Part shown: positions 1 to 12,300 of the stretch, piece by piece
Position numbering within the stretch: the stretch's first letter is position 1
How the letters are laid out: every line of letters starts with the position of its first letter
Assembly: GCF_030936135.1 (NCBI RefSeq)
Contig: NC_082620.1
Coordinates: 310,001 to 374,000, forward strand
Length of the DNA: 64,000 nucleotides
Source: Gavia stellata
Taxonomy: Eukaryota > Chordata > Aves > Gaviiformes > Gaviidae
Reading direction: 5' to 3'
Notes under the pieces: generated by a model
What the model saw: the letters and a program-made list of their open reading frames with translations, nothing else
The model's database searches: none
What the model was told of the DNA's origin: nothing
Made by a program: the position numbers and the translations under genes

Positions 1-3000
1 CACACACACCAGTCTCTTGAATGAAAGCAACCACACACCTGGAGGCATCCGAACAGCCTGTTCCTGCCCAGTTTGTGCTCAGACACATCATGCCCAACCC
101 TCTAGTCTCAGCGAGCAACCCAAGCCAAAGTACTTGGGTTCACTGGCCACCCCGCATGAATGAGTGGCCTCCCGGGAGGCTCAGAAAAGCAGGAGCTCCT
201 CTGGAGACTGAAGAGGACTCCCTGTCCCCTGCTCCAAGAGAGGGTGTTCCAATCGGTCCTCCCTTGCCCTGAGAGACTCTGGGATAGGAAGAACCTGCAT
301 TGCTACACCATGGTGCCACACCATGGTGCTTCTCATCCACAGCCTCCCACGACCCCTGTGCACCAGGGCTGTGGAGGATGGAGATGCCTTCTCTCTCCCG
401 CATCCCTCTGCTGAAGTTGTCCAAGCTCACAGAGGGTCTGGACAGGGGGTCCAGAGGGTCCAGCCCCTGTTTGACACTCCTCGCCCTCCCTGGCTCTCCC
501 CCTCCCCTGCCTCACAGCAGCAGAGCAGTGCTGCACCAGCCCCCCAACAAGGGTCCCTGCAAGCCATGGTGAGGATGTGCAAACCAGAGCTCACTACACT
601 CTGGCAGGGCCCCCCACACTTCAGGGATGTGTTTGGGGAGCTGGGATGACACTTCCCACAGAGCAGGACTTGTTTCAGCCTGCCACGAGGCAGATGGACC
701 CCAAATAAGCCCAGCCCAGCTGGGCACCGGCAGCGAGCTGCTTGGCGTGGGATAACCCTCGCCTTGGGATATGGTTTGCCCTTTGGTCTGCTGCGGACCA
801 GGTGCCTCCACGACCCCCAAAGCCTGGGTAGGAGCAGAGGGGAACCAAGCCCTTCGCAGCCAGCCCAACCGCGTCCCCCTCCTCTCCCATGCCGAGGGCT
901 CAGCAGCCAGCCGCAGGCTGCCCAGGAGCCCGGCCGCGGAGCCCATTGTTCCCTTTGTCTGGCCTTTTGAGCACAAGCCCGCGCAGCTCAAGGCGTCCCC
1001 TCCGCTGCAGGGATGTTCACATGCTCGGCCACCCTCGCCAACCCCCCCCCCGACCCGCTCAGCCGGCGGGCAAGGGGCTGAGCACCTCCCCTAAACCCAG
1101 CCTTCGCCCCCCACAAGGTGAACCCTGGGCTGAGGGTAGCTCCTGTCCTCCCCCAGCTCCAGCCAGATGCTCTCGCCCTCCGAAATGCCGAGCGGGGCAA
1201 AGGTGAGGACCAACGGGCATTTTCAGGGAACCTCACCCATGCCCGGCTACCCTGCCAAAATCAAGAGCCTGCACAAGGCTGGAAGGCATTGCCGCACCCG
1301 GAGGGTCCACCATCACGGCCACGGCGGCGAACACCCGGAGCGACATGGACCCCCCCGGCGCTTTGCCTCGGAAGGTGCAGACAGTCTTGAAAGCCAAGTT
1401 GGGAGCTGGGGGGGCAGCAGGACCCCCACCGAGCATGGGCATCCAGCGTCGGAGCCTGGAGAAGACACCTTCCCCCTCGGGACAGACCTCAAACAGTGCG
1501 TCCTCCACGGGAGGCTGAGCCAAAGGGATTCCTGGTTTCCCACCCACCTCCAGCAGCGTGCTGGGGGGGATGCTCAGGGAGGAGATGCAGAAAGCACCCT
1601 GCATTCTGCAGGCCAGCATCAGGGGCTTCCTGAGGACCCCAGTACCCAGGACAGGCAGGGGTGGGCTTCTCCCTGCCCCGCGCACTCCTGCCTCCACTCT
1701 CCATCGCTCCTGGTTTTAAACCTGCTGCTTGAGAACTAAAGAGCAAGTGAGAAAATATAAAATAATGAATGACCACCCCTTCATCACCCTTTTCTTCACA
1801 CGTCCCACAGTTCGACGCACCTCTGTGCCCCCCCAAGCTGCATCTTTTCTGAAGCCCCCCCGTCCCTGTACCTCTCCTGTACAAGCATCTTCGCCCTCCT
1901 TTCCCAGCCTTTCCCAGTTCTGAGTTGATGCTTTCAAAGAGCCATCCACAATGACTTTAAGATCTCTTTCTTAAAATGCTAATAAGTAATTTAAAGACTG
2001 CCACTGTGCATGCATGGGTTTAGGGTAATTTTTTCCATGTGAATCTCTTTTCATTCATCACTGACTACATTTAATCTGCCACTTTATAGCCTGGTTATCC
2101 AGTGTCATGAGATCCTTTTACAATATTTTAAAGACAACTGTTGTTTTTATCATCCTGAATAATTTCGTATAATCTGCAAACTTTCTCGCCTTTGAGTTCC
2201 CACCCCTTTCTAGCGTGTTTATAAATACGTCGCGCAGCGCAAGCCTCACACTGACCCCCGTCCAGTGGGAAAACTGACTCTTTGTTTCCCCCTCTTTAAG
2301 CAGATTTTAATCCGTAAGAGAGCCCTTCCTCTAAAATTACTGGTCTGGAGTCTCCTGGATCACCCAGGGAGCTCTTCTTAAAGGATGCTCTTGCCGTTTG
2401 CTCTGGCCCCAATATTCGTTTTACCGATTTATTCTGAAATACAAGCTCTTCTGCCACCACTTCAGGGCAGTCTCTCAGCCCTGCCCTGAGAAGGAAAGCT
2501 CCTTGGCAGAAGTACCCTTGGTCACGGCCATTTGGGGGGACGCTGAAGTCGTTCCTCATCTCCCAAAGCGCTCCGTCCTGGTCAGTTTTAACCTCCCGAT
2601 TCTCATTTGTTGGGGAGGGACCAGGGGGGGAAAATTCATTTCTTCTCACAAGTTATTTTTCAAACTCCTCTCAGCCTGCCATATATGGTTTTGCGTTCAC
2701 CACGCCACAGTTTCTGATTTTTTTCTGTTTTCCCCTTTTAGACACCACTTCCACTTTCTGAAGAACATCTTTTTACCTCCAGTGACCTCCTTCAATTTGC
2801 CATTTAATCAAGATTTGTTTTCTTTTTTAAAACTCATACGTTAAATGGCTGTGTGCATTTATGCTCAGCTTTAATATCATTTCCCACATCACGTGCAAGT
2901 ATTTCACTATTTTAGCTGCTCCCTTCGGCTAGCTCCTTCATTTTGCCTGACTTACAAAATGATACTGTGCAGTATTTTTAAGTGCTGATCATTTTACAGA

Positions 3001-6000
3001 TGCGGTGGTCTGCCTCTAAGAGAGGTAAGGTGGAAAGAACATCATTTATGAGACCAACTGATAAAGTTTCACCAACTTTTGGAGCTCACCAGCCCCTTCT
3101 CGTGCCTGCCGAGAGACTGAACCTTCTCCCATGCAGCCAGTCCCACACCTTGCACCGCACTGTGCATGATGCTTGGGTCTAAATCAAGAGATCCTCCTCT
3201 CGTGGGCTCTCCGAATAGCCGCGATTATTTGCAGTCACTAAAACGACAATTTCTGAATAACGCCCCTATGTGACATGTATGGAGGCATGGACCATGCACA
3301 ACTATAGTTGTGTTTTCTGCCCTCATGGCCCGTTTCATCTCCCTTAACATTTGGCAAACGGTGCCGCAAGTCGGGTCAGAGGGGTAGCAGAGACCTACTG
3401 TTGCTCCCTTCAACCCGAGCACGGAAATACAGAGAGGGGCGGACGGCACGACATGATTCTCGCTCCTTTGCCTCCATCCTGCTTTGCTTGGGGGGGCCAG
3501 CACGCCCCACACACCGTCCCCAATGCCTGCACCCTGGCACAAATTGCCACCCATCCAGCGTGTTCCTGAAACACCCAATATTGGTATAAAGCCAGTGTCA
3601 ATGTATCCCTGCACACCCCCCGGGCACCTCTCCTTCCTCGCACCCTCCTAGCTGCCGCCTCCCGGCCCCCGAGGGGTCCCTGCCCGCCTCCAGCATCCCC
3701 AGCGATACCCCCCCCACTCCGTGCTCCCTGCATCCCTGGGTACCAGCCAGGGCAGAACCCCCTCCCAACCCCCCACCAGAGCGCTGCCTCTCCCTCCCGC
3801 GCTGCACGTCAGTGCCTTATCGTGGGAGGCCCCGTCATTACCCCCTTATCTAACGGCTGAACTTTTGCCTCTGAGGATCTCCCCACTACCCCCATCCCGA
3901 CGCGATCCAACGGGCAGCCGCGCTTCGCTGCGGTGTCTCTGCAAACCGCAAGCCAGGTTTGGGAGGGATTGCAAACCAGGATGGGAGCCGACGGGGGTCT
4001 TTCTCGGTAAAAAAGGCCTTTTTGCAGGATGGGAACCCCACACCCGCTCTGGAAAGACCCACGCGCAAACACCCATCTCAGCAGGGTCGGTCTGTCAGGA
4101 GCGGGCGCGTGTTGGGGCAGGAGCGGTGGGCTCAGGCTCCCGTTTGTCACAGCTCCAGCTGCGCTCGCACAAAAGCACTCGGGCCTCGGGACGTACCTCA
4201 GCATCCAGTGTTTACCCAGCTCCTCAGGCAGGTTTCGCAGCCCCGCTGGTGCCCACCCCTCTTTACAGCCAGCTCAGGTATGTGTACACAAACGGCCCCA
4301 ACTAGTGCAGGCAGATCCTTAGCCCATCTGCAAAGGGGACTGCTGCTCCCATCCTTGGGGAACAGCCCCAAAGCCCCTCAGCAGCATCCCCAAGGCACAG
4401 CCATGTCCCCTTCTCACTCCCGGATCCCTCTGCACAGGGTGTCCCGAGGAGCTGGGGGACATCGGTGGCTGCGCCAGCTGTCCCCTACAGCCCTGTCCCC
4501 TTGGCATCTCCCTCCAGCCTCTGCTCCTCAGCTTTTATCACCCAGAGAAGCTGGAAATACAGCAGGGATCGGGAGTAACTGCTGCTCCCGCCCGGGAAAA
4601 GCGGAGGAGCCGAGTGGCAACAGCAGCTAGACAGACGTTTAAATCAGGCACCAATTTATTTGGTCTCCAAAAGGAGCTTTCCCTGTCGCTGCCCCAGTAA
4701 CACAAAGGGCAGGTGGGTGCAAGGAATGCACCTTGTCAAAAATTAACCCAGGAAACAGGGTCGGGGAGGGGAGGCAGCGGCGGGGAGACAGGCAGCAGAG
4801 GACCGACCCAAAACCACGGTCTCTGCTCCGTGCCTCAGTCCCATTTGTCAAAAATTTGTTTCCAGCCTGGACTCAGGACAGCATTCGCAGCTCAGGAGTT
4901 CAAACACGCGGGATGGATCGGCTCCTTGACAGCTCCCGTGTTTTTCCCATGGGTTTCCCTGGACCTGCCACTCCACCGCATCCCTCCAGAGCGTGCTGGG
5001 CTCGCCGGGATGCTCCCGCAGCTCCCACGGTCCTCGCGCACCCTGGGCACACGCCAGCTCCCTGGAGCACTGAGGCCAAAGCAACTGCCCTGCTGTGACC
5101 TGTAACCCCGAAGATATGGCTAAAGTCTTCCTCCACTGAGACCACGAAGCCGGACATAACGAGGCGCAAACCAAGCCCTGTGTTCGCTGGCACCCCCCCC
5201 CACCACCCCTGGGCCTGGAGGAGGCTGCGGAGGTGCTCAGCAGCGGGTCGTGACTGACCATGTGTACAAGAGATTTTAACACTAAAATATGCTACAGCGT
5301 ACATAAAATACAATACACTATATATTATGTACATGTGTGCAATATAATATCTGCATAATGTATATTGTGTACATTTTAATCATTATTAACTACGTAGGAA
5401 CACAAAGGCCCTGCCTCAAGCTTGCTCGGAGGATGGGCACGGGTGTCCGCATCCAGCACTTCAGCCATGGCGTGCCCCAGGGATGCCCACCATGGGAGAG
5501 GATACGACCCTCCCACTCCAGCACCCCTCTCCAAGCCCAAGGCCGGGCTCAGGACCGCAACCGCCCACCACAGAAGGATGCTCAGTATCAAGCTCCCTCG
5601 CCCGCCTGTCATGCTGCTTCCCAGCAAAACTCAGGCCAGGCAACTCTCCCTCGCCCATCAGAGCCCGCCGCCGCCTCTGCAACACCGGCTCCCGGGCTGC
5701 CTGCACCCTCACAGGTATTAGGGCCATCTAGTTTCTTCTTTCACATTTTTTGGCACACGGCTGGCTTTCTTCCAGCCTTTGGGAAACTTGCCAGCACCGC
5801 AAGGTTTATGAAAAGTTAACTCCACCGGGGTGAAGAGCGCCTTCGGGTTTTTTTTCCCCCCTCGCACGCGAGTTAGCTAGGCTGTTGATTTTAAAATACC
5901 TAAGTGCCCTTCCCAGCTCCCCCCAAAAATACCTCGGAAGTATCAGTACTCCAGATACGCGTGCGGCATACGCCAGCAGGAATACAAAGAGGAGCCGTTA

Positions 6001-8882
6001 GTGATAGCGGCACTGTTACCAACCGGTGTGGGATCCAGACCCTTCCAGGACTCCTTTGTTCTTGACTTTCTGGTTTTGTTTTTTTAAAAAAAACACAAAA
6101 AAACTTTCCTTTTATAAGCCTGAACTTTCTCAGCTGCAGATACGTTACCTTGCAACTGCCTTAACAACTGTACGCAATTCTTAACCTCTGCTTTATGTAC
6201 GTTGTCATCCACCTCCCTGTTTTCCATATTGATTTATGTTTTACGTTCTTTTCACATTTCCTTTTAACAGAGCCGGTTTTAACCAAACAGCCTTTCCTCC
6301 CGAGCCCGAGACACACATTCTGCTGGCCAGTGAGTAATCAACTTCCAATTTTCATGCACACTCCTGTTTATATTTCCTTCCCTATCGGCTTTGTTTCTAA
6401 TTAAGGTTTGTTAAATGCAACTGAATATATAGCGTACAGAGAAATATAAAGCATGTAGATAAATAAACACCACACACACACACGCACTGACTAAGGCTGC
6501 GCTTTCAACCACGGATCCCAAAGCACTTTGTCATGTTCATTAACAAAACCTCGCGGCTCCCTTGGGAAAGACGCTTGTATTATTTTACGCCTTGTAATTA
6601 GGAAAACTGAGGCACAGAGGAGACAAGTGAAATTACCAGCATTACAGAAAAGCTCTGTAGCAGAGCTGGAAACAGGACTCAAGAGGCAGGATCCCCAGGC
6701 AAATAACCAGAACGCGTTTTTCCCCTGAACGCGCCTTTTTTTCCCCCATTTTGGCCCTGGAGCTGGCGACAGCAGCACGGAGGGCATCGCCAATGCAGAG
6801 GTGCCCTGCGGCCAGGGGGATGCGGTGGGGTCCAGCCCCCATCTCCTTGGCCCGCGGCCGCTGTTGGGTCAGTTTTCCCCCACTGATGTGGCCCAGAGCA
6901 TCCAGACGGATGCCGCGTCCAAACATCCCAGGGAGCCCCGGGAAGAGGCAGCTCCCAAAGGGGAGGAAGGAGCAGAGGTGCACCGGGGGAGCTGCGCCCT
7001 GCACGCTTTCGCCTCGCCAGCTCTCCAGAAGCCTTTGCAAGGAGAGGAAGGCTGGGACGTGGCAGCTGGTTGCCACATGCTGCAAGCCACCACCACAACT
7101 CCACGACACACATACACACAAGGCAGAAGGCGACAGCGGGGGCGCGGCGGGGACCCCACTGACCCCAAATCAATGTGTCAGCCCCAGACAGGGACGATCG
7201 CTGGAAGCACAGCGCAGGGCCCCCATTGACCATCTCCCCGGGAGTGTCCGCATCCACGGAGGAGCACACCTTACAGCGATCATCTCGGGTGGGTGAAACC
7301 CCCCGCCAGCGCTGGCCGCCCCCATGTCCCCAGATGTATATTCCCCAAGCCTTGGGATGAGCCCAGGCGCTCATGCATCCAGTCCCCAGTGCTCCTGCCA
7401 CGATGGTGGGAAGGTCACCCACGTCTTCAAGCAAGTGTGCAAGAGCCCCGGGAGCCGGACACCGACCCCCTGGCACCACCCGGCAGCTCCTCTTGGTGTG
7501 CAGGAAGGGCAGGGCGGGGTGGAGGTGTCACCCTGTCCCTGCACAAGGTGCCTGGCTCCCTCCCCTGCCATCATCAGCAGCGTCGGCTCTGCACGGCCCA
7601 GCCCGCTCGGGCCCCGCTGGCCGAGAACAAACCCCGTTGTAAGTGTCAACGCCGCTGGCTGATCAGGCCAGACATCCCACGTGGACACATATGCTCCCAC
7701 AAACACGCTCATCACCCCAACCCCCCCCCATAATTAAAAACATACTGGGCTCATTTGAATAGCATAGCTGGCTAGCGCTCTCCACTGCAACGTAAATAGT
7801 CCTATTTATGCCAAGCTCCCATATTGTAAATATCACGATGTATAGCTGGCCAACCCATGAGTCATCTCCCAAAACTCCAACTTAATAAATGGTGCCTCAT
7901 CCATGTTCCAGACAAGCACCGTCCATGCAGCTCCCACTGCCCGGCGCCTCCACGCCCAAGGCCAGCGGCGGCCGCCCAGCCTGCCCGCCAGCCCGGCGAA
8001 GCTGGGGGACAGCAGAGCCACCCGGCCCCTCGCGGGCTCGGACACGGCCCTCCCGTGACGGGCGGGAACCCGTGGACCACGCTGCGCCAGGACGAGCCGG
8101 TTTTTGGCCTGACACCTTGCTCGCACCCCGGCCCAGCCCGGCTCTCCGGTGCTTCCCGGGGCGCCCGTGCAGCGGGCGGGCTGGGGGCAGGCAGGCACGG
8201 CTGAGGTGGGCTCGGGAGCGGGGAGACGAGTCCCCCCGTGCCTAGACCCACCGCCGGGCTCCCGCCCGGCGCCTTCCCCGCGCACCCACCCCGCAGGAGC
8301 TCCCCACCTGCCGCCTGGCTCTGCTTTGTCTGAGCACCGGGGGAACTCGGCGGGGAGCCCAGCTCCTCCCGGGGACGCCGGGAAAGCCGCGCCGCCAACG
8401 GGGAGCCGGCCATGAGCTCCAGGATGCCGGCAAGGCCTTGCTGGGTGCGCCCCAGAGCCTCTCCCGGGCACCGGCAGCCGGCACGGCGTGGCAGAGCCCG
8501 GGCATCCCCGGGAGAGAGGCTCCGCGGTACCCAGCCAGCACCCGCGGACCTGCTGCGGGGGTGCCGGGTGCCGGCGAGGGATGCCCACCTTGGCGAAGGG
8601 ATGGCGGAGAGAAGGGCGACGCGGGCACCGGGAGGGACTGGGGACGGGGCGGGGGGGGCCCTCGCACGAGGGGCCCCCAGCTCCGCACCGCGCTCCGGCG
8701 GCAGCACCTCCAGCTGGGGCAGCACTTCCCCAAAACTTCGCCTCCCCTCCGGTGCGGCGGAGGGGGTGCGGCGGGAGGGGGGAGGGCGACGAGGCGCCCC
8801 CCCCCGAGCAAGAAGGGGCAGAAAGCCCGAGGGGGGCTCGCCCTGCCCCAGAGGGGCCCCCGCCCCCGCGGCCCCCCCTTAC
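1..8882 (-). other. EPHB2: EPHB2 intron 1 (partial, 5' end of the intron)
   Basis: This stretch follows the EPHB2 exon 1 splice donor (GT at 8882-8881, read on the minus strand) and runs off the low-coordinate end. No frame encodes the next EPHB2 exon, which should continue with the start of the ephrin-binding domain, so exon 2 lies outside. EPHB2 intron 1 is known to be very long in other vertebrates. Contents seen: an old LINE fragment near 1925-2880, short CA runs at 1-10 and 6472-6484, an AT-rich patch at 5280-5390, and an AT-rich block near 7740-7890 with MEF2-like and AP-1-like words. The rest is unassigned single-copy-looking sequence. Confidence 0.75.
1925..2880 (-). mobile_element. 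Old CR1/L3-like LINE fragment (reverse transcriptase region)
   Basis: The plus strand reads as the reverse complement of an amniote CR1-type LINE ORF2. Around 2165-2190 the minus strand encodes a decayed form of the catalytic motif Lys-Phe-Ala-Asp-Asp, with the second Asp changed to Tyr. The flanking text (about 1940-2340 and 2735-2860) follows the abundant sauropsid CR1 ORF2 consensus as I know it, with a poorly matching middle part. Stops and indels show it is long dead. Boundaries are approximate. The element lies in the same orientation as EPHB2. Confidence 0.5.
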
Positions 8883-8946
8883 CTTCCACGGCGGCGAGCA
8901 GGGGCAGGAGGGCGAGGGGCAGGCAGCAGAGCCACAGCGGCCCCAT
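8883..8946 (-). CDS. EPHB2: Ephrin type-B receptor 2, coding exon 1 (signal peptide)
   Basis: This is the first coding exon of a receptor tyrosine kinase that binds ephrin-B ligands at the cell surface. The minus strand encodes 21 residues from ATG at 8946, plus the first base of the next codon. They form a leucine-rich signal peptide ending Leu-Leu-Ala-Ala-Val-Glu, then a consensus donor GTAAGG. This matches the chicken EPHB2 N-terminus as I recall it except for one Phe-to-Leu change, and the human protein shares the Leu-Leu-Ala-Ala-Val-Glu ending. The ATG has a strong Kozak context (CACC before, G after). An in-frame ATG seven codons upstream (8967-8965) is possible but less likely. The remaining exons (ligand-binding, fibronectin, transmembrane, kinase, SAM) lie beyond the window. 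The position downstream of C1QB in the same orientation matches mammalian synteny. Confidence 0.85.
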
Positions 8947-9179
8947 GGTGCGCGCCGGGCCGGGCATCAGAGGCGGCGCGGCCGGCGCTCCATGGAGGCG
9001 GCGGGGGAGCGGCGGCGGCGGAGCGCAGAGCCGAGCCCCCTCGCTGGGGCCGCCGCCGGCGCGGGCACGGCCGCGGGCACGGAGCGCACCGCCGGCCCCG
9101 CCGCCGCGGCCGGGCCGAGCCACCGCCGCCGCCGCGCGGGGGAGCGCCCCGCGCCGCCCGCCCCGCCCCGGGGCGCCGC

Positions 9180-9310
9180 GCTGCCGGCGGGGGCGGCGGG
9201 CGGCGGGCGGCGGCGGCGGGCGGGCGGCGGCGGGGCGGGGGGCGGCGGGGGGCCGGCGGCGCGGCGGGGGGCGGCGGGCGGGCGGCGGGCGGCGGCTCCC
9301 CCCGCCCGCC
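9180..9310. repeat. GGC/GGCGG-type low-complexity tract
   Basis: The tract is almost entirely G and C, with irregular GGC and GGCGG units on the plus strand. It lies about 240-360 bases upstream of the EPHB2 ATG, so the transcribed strand orientation is C-rich. It is a candidate for G-quadruplex formation on the plus strand and is a common sequencing and assembly weak spot. Confidence 0.8.
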
Positions 9311-12300
9311 GATGGTTTCTCCCGGAGCTGTCGATCATCCAGAGAAAGCCGTGATTTCAGCCCAAATCTTCCTCGCCGGGGTTGACTGCGCGCCGCAAAA
9401 CCCGGGGAGGGGGTTCCCGGAGGGACGCCCCCGCCTCCACCCTTCCTTCCCACCGCCCGCAGCCCCGCTCCGGCCCGGCGGCCCCGGGCTGAGCATCCCT
9501 CCGGCCGGGGGTGCGCCCGCCTGGCCCTCGCCCCCCGCCGCTGCCCGCCGGGGCGGGCGTGGGGCGTCCCGGGGGGGGGCGAAGGTGGCGGAGGGGAGTG
9601 CGCTGGTTGCGGGCGGGGCCCGGCAGCAGAAAGGGACGCGTCCAGGGGGACAAGGAAACCCGAGGAGCTGGCAGGATCCGCGGCTTGTTGCGGGCAGGCT
9701 GCGGGCAGCCCTGACCCCCCCGGACCCCCTGGAGTCAACCCGGGTGGGGCGGGACTGGGAGTTCCCTCGTTTCCCGGGTGGGGCAGTTGTGAGTTGGTGA
9801 CAAGCCCCATTCACACCAGATGGGGTCACGCAGGACTCTCCCAGAAGGTGCAAGCTGAGACCCAGCTCCACCGCTCCGTCAGGCCACCCAACCGCCCCAA
9901 CCTCCCGCGTGCCTGGGAGCCGAACCTGCCAAACCCTCTTGAGGACATGTGTGACTGTTACCAGGACTGTTTGTCCCAGGAGGTCCCCTCTACCACCACC
10001 TGACATCTCCTCCTTACCCTGTCCAGCCTGCCAGCACCCGCTTTGTACCCGGCAGTGCCCCTCTGCTCACCTCCCATAGCTGTGCCCCTGTTTCTTCTGG
10101 CTGGGAGGGAGGGCCAAATGCATCCCACAGAAAGCACACGTGTGTCCTGGAGGATCTTCTGGGGGAAGGTCACACCTTGGACATGGAGCTCTATACGAGC
10201 TGTGCAAGGTTCATAGGCCAAGAGCTGAAGAGCTGCTGGGCTGCCAGGATGGATCCCTGCCCCTCAACTCACCAAAGTGTCTAAGACACTGAAAAAACAG
10301 TCTTGGCTCACTGTGCTCTTCCTCGTCCCTCTGCCGCACCAGCAGCTTGAACATCTTGGATTCCCCACCTTGACCTGTTGCAAGTGACTCATTTCTTGCC
10401 AACCACAAGTGCGCTTGGAGGAGGTCAAGGCTCCCTGATGGTGTTGGCCACATGCGTCAGCCAAATGGGCGTCCCCAACTCAGTGTGGCCAACTGCAAGC
10501 TCTGATCCCCTTTGGGAGCTCCTATCACTGCAGATGTTACTGGTCATACAGGTCGGCCCCAAATTCAACACAGCAGCCTCTGGAGAATCCTGTGGCCCAG
10601 CTCCATAGTGTGTGGAGAAGCTTTCATCATGAGGGTTCACTCTTGCATGGAGAGTGTTCAAGTCATTACAGAAAGGGGCAGAAGGGCCAGGGACAGCCAG
10701 TGGTCTTGCTGCTCCTGCCTCCAGACATGTTCCTCTGCAGGGCACAGAGCCCAAGCATCCCTGCACTTACCCACCATCCCAGTGCTCTCCCAGGGCTCCC
10801 CCATTTCCCAGGCTCTGTAATGGTCCCCTCACTCCCTGCTGCTCTGGAGCACCCAGCATTTCCCATCAGATGTCAGAAAGCACTCACCATTTCCAAACTC
10901 CACAAACCGTCATTTCAGTCCTTCTGGATCCCAGGGCTGCTGTTGTGTCCTGCAATGCCCTAGACAGGTATGTCCCAGAGAATCCACCCTATTCTCCAAA
11001 GTGACAGCCTAGAGTTCAAGAGCAAGCAACACCCCTGTCTGTTTGCCAGGATCCACCCAGACCCTCAGGATTTTCTCGCAGCTCTCCAGGGCTGTGCTGC
11101 CAGACCCTGTGGGAATTTTGTCCTGAGGGAACAGTCACTGGAGACCTTCTCTCTTCTTCAGATCCTTTGAGCATCCCCTCAAGCTATTGCTGCTGAAGAT
11201 GGGACCTTGAACTACACAGACTTACTGACTGACTGCCGCAGTGACTTTGAAGATCTTATGTACTCCCTGGAGTCCAGTTCGTCCCCTGAAGTTGCTCTTC
11301 AGAGTCAGTCGTGAACTGTGAGCACTAGTCCCGCCTCACGCCTTCACTCTGCTCCCAGGAAGGGCTTTCTATCACTGTCACATCCCTTCGGCGTCCACGG
11401 GAAGGCCTGCCAAGGCCCCACAGCTACCCTCACAAGCTTGCTGTTGCCAGTGTAGGGGTGCGACAAGCCTCCACTCCGTCCTGCAGCCACAAGCTTCTCT
11501 GGTCACCAAGCCAGCAGCTCCGAGCAGACTAGCAAGTGCCACGAAGCACCACGTAAGTGATGCCGGACCTCCACCAACGTCCTTTTCTTGCACCTTCCTC
11601 TCATTCTGCACCACAATTAGTGTCTTCTTTGGAGGATGGTGGTGGACAAGGGAGCACTGTACATCCTCACTGCTGTCCTCAGCCGGCCACGATGATGTGA
11701 GCTGATGTTCTCCTTGCTGCCATCTGGTGACAAGTGACCACAGCACTACGTCACATGGACCTGACCACCATCAGGCAGCTGGTCCCACCTTGGGAGGCAA
11801 GGTATATTGGTTACACTGGTAGTTGCTGCCCACATCTAACCCTCGCAGCAGTGTCATAGGACGGCACTTAAACTCTGCTGCAAAGAGCGTTAGATAAAGC
11901 CTTGTCTGGGAAAAGTAGCAGCACTGGGGTTACAAAAATGGGACAGACACGACTTCAGTTGCAGCTACATGTTTATATCAAAAGATGGTTCCCACGCAGA
12001 CAGAGCCAGGAGAGATGACATCTAGGGGACATTAAAATGGGTTTGATGGTGACGCATTTAATGTAGCATTTTCAGTTCCTGGTGCAGGAAGAACAGGTTT
12101 CATTTGCACATGAAACCCTTGGCTCATCACACTTGGAGGAGGTGGCTTCCTCTCACTCTCTGCAAGGTTAAAGAGGTGCAGCGGGCGACAGCCAGGAGTC
12201 AAGGGAGACGTGAAGCGAAGCAGCATGAATGAAGCAGCATCCATGCAATTGTGGATACAGAGCTGTCATGCACAGACTCAAGGCTCACTGCAGCCGTCCC

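Larger units (their letters stand above)
7960..9760 (-). promoter_or_regulatory. EPHB2: EPHB2 CpG island, promoter and 5'UTR region
   Basis: This is a long, very GC-rich stretch with dense CpG, including near-pure G/C runs at 9180-9300. It surrounds the EPHB2 start codon and contrasts sharply with its flanks. No TATA box is visible, as is usual for Eph receptor CpG-island promoters. The transcription start should lie above 8946 on the minus strand, but it cannot be placed from sequence alone. Large open frames on both strands here are by-products of the low AT content. Confidence 0.7.

Noticed and set aside
8242-9810. Open frames of 460-520 codons on both strands of the EPHB2 CpG island
   Set aside because: The low AT content removes stop codons in all frames. 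Predicted products are Pro/Arg/Gly/Ala-rich with no domain. Only the 64-base EPHB2 exon inside is supported.
11171-11314. Short plus-strand frame with protein-like acidic, serine-rich composition near the end
   Set aside because: It has 47 codons only, the nearby acceptor-like CAG is out of frame with it, and no family was recognised. A protein search against bird proteomes would settle it.
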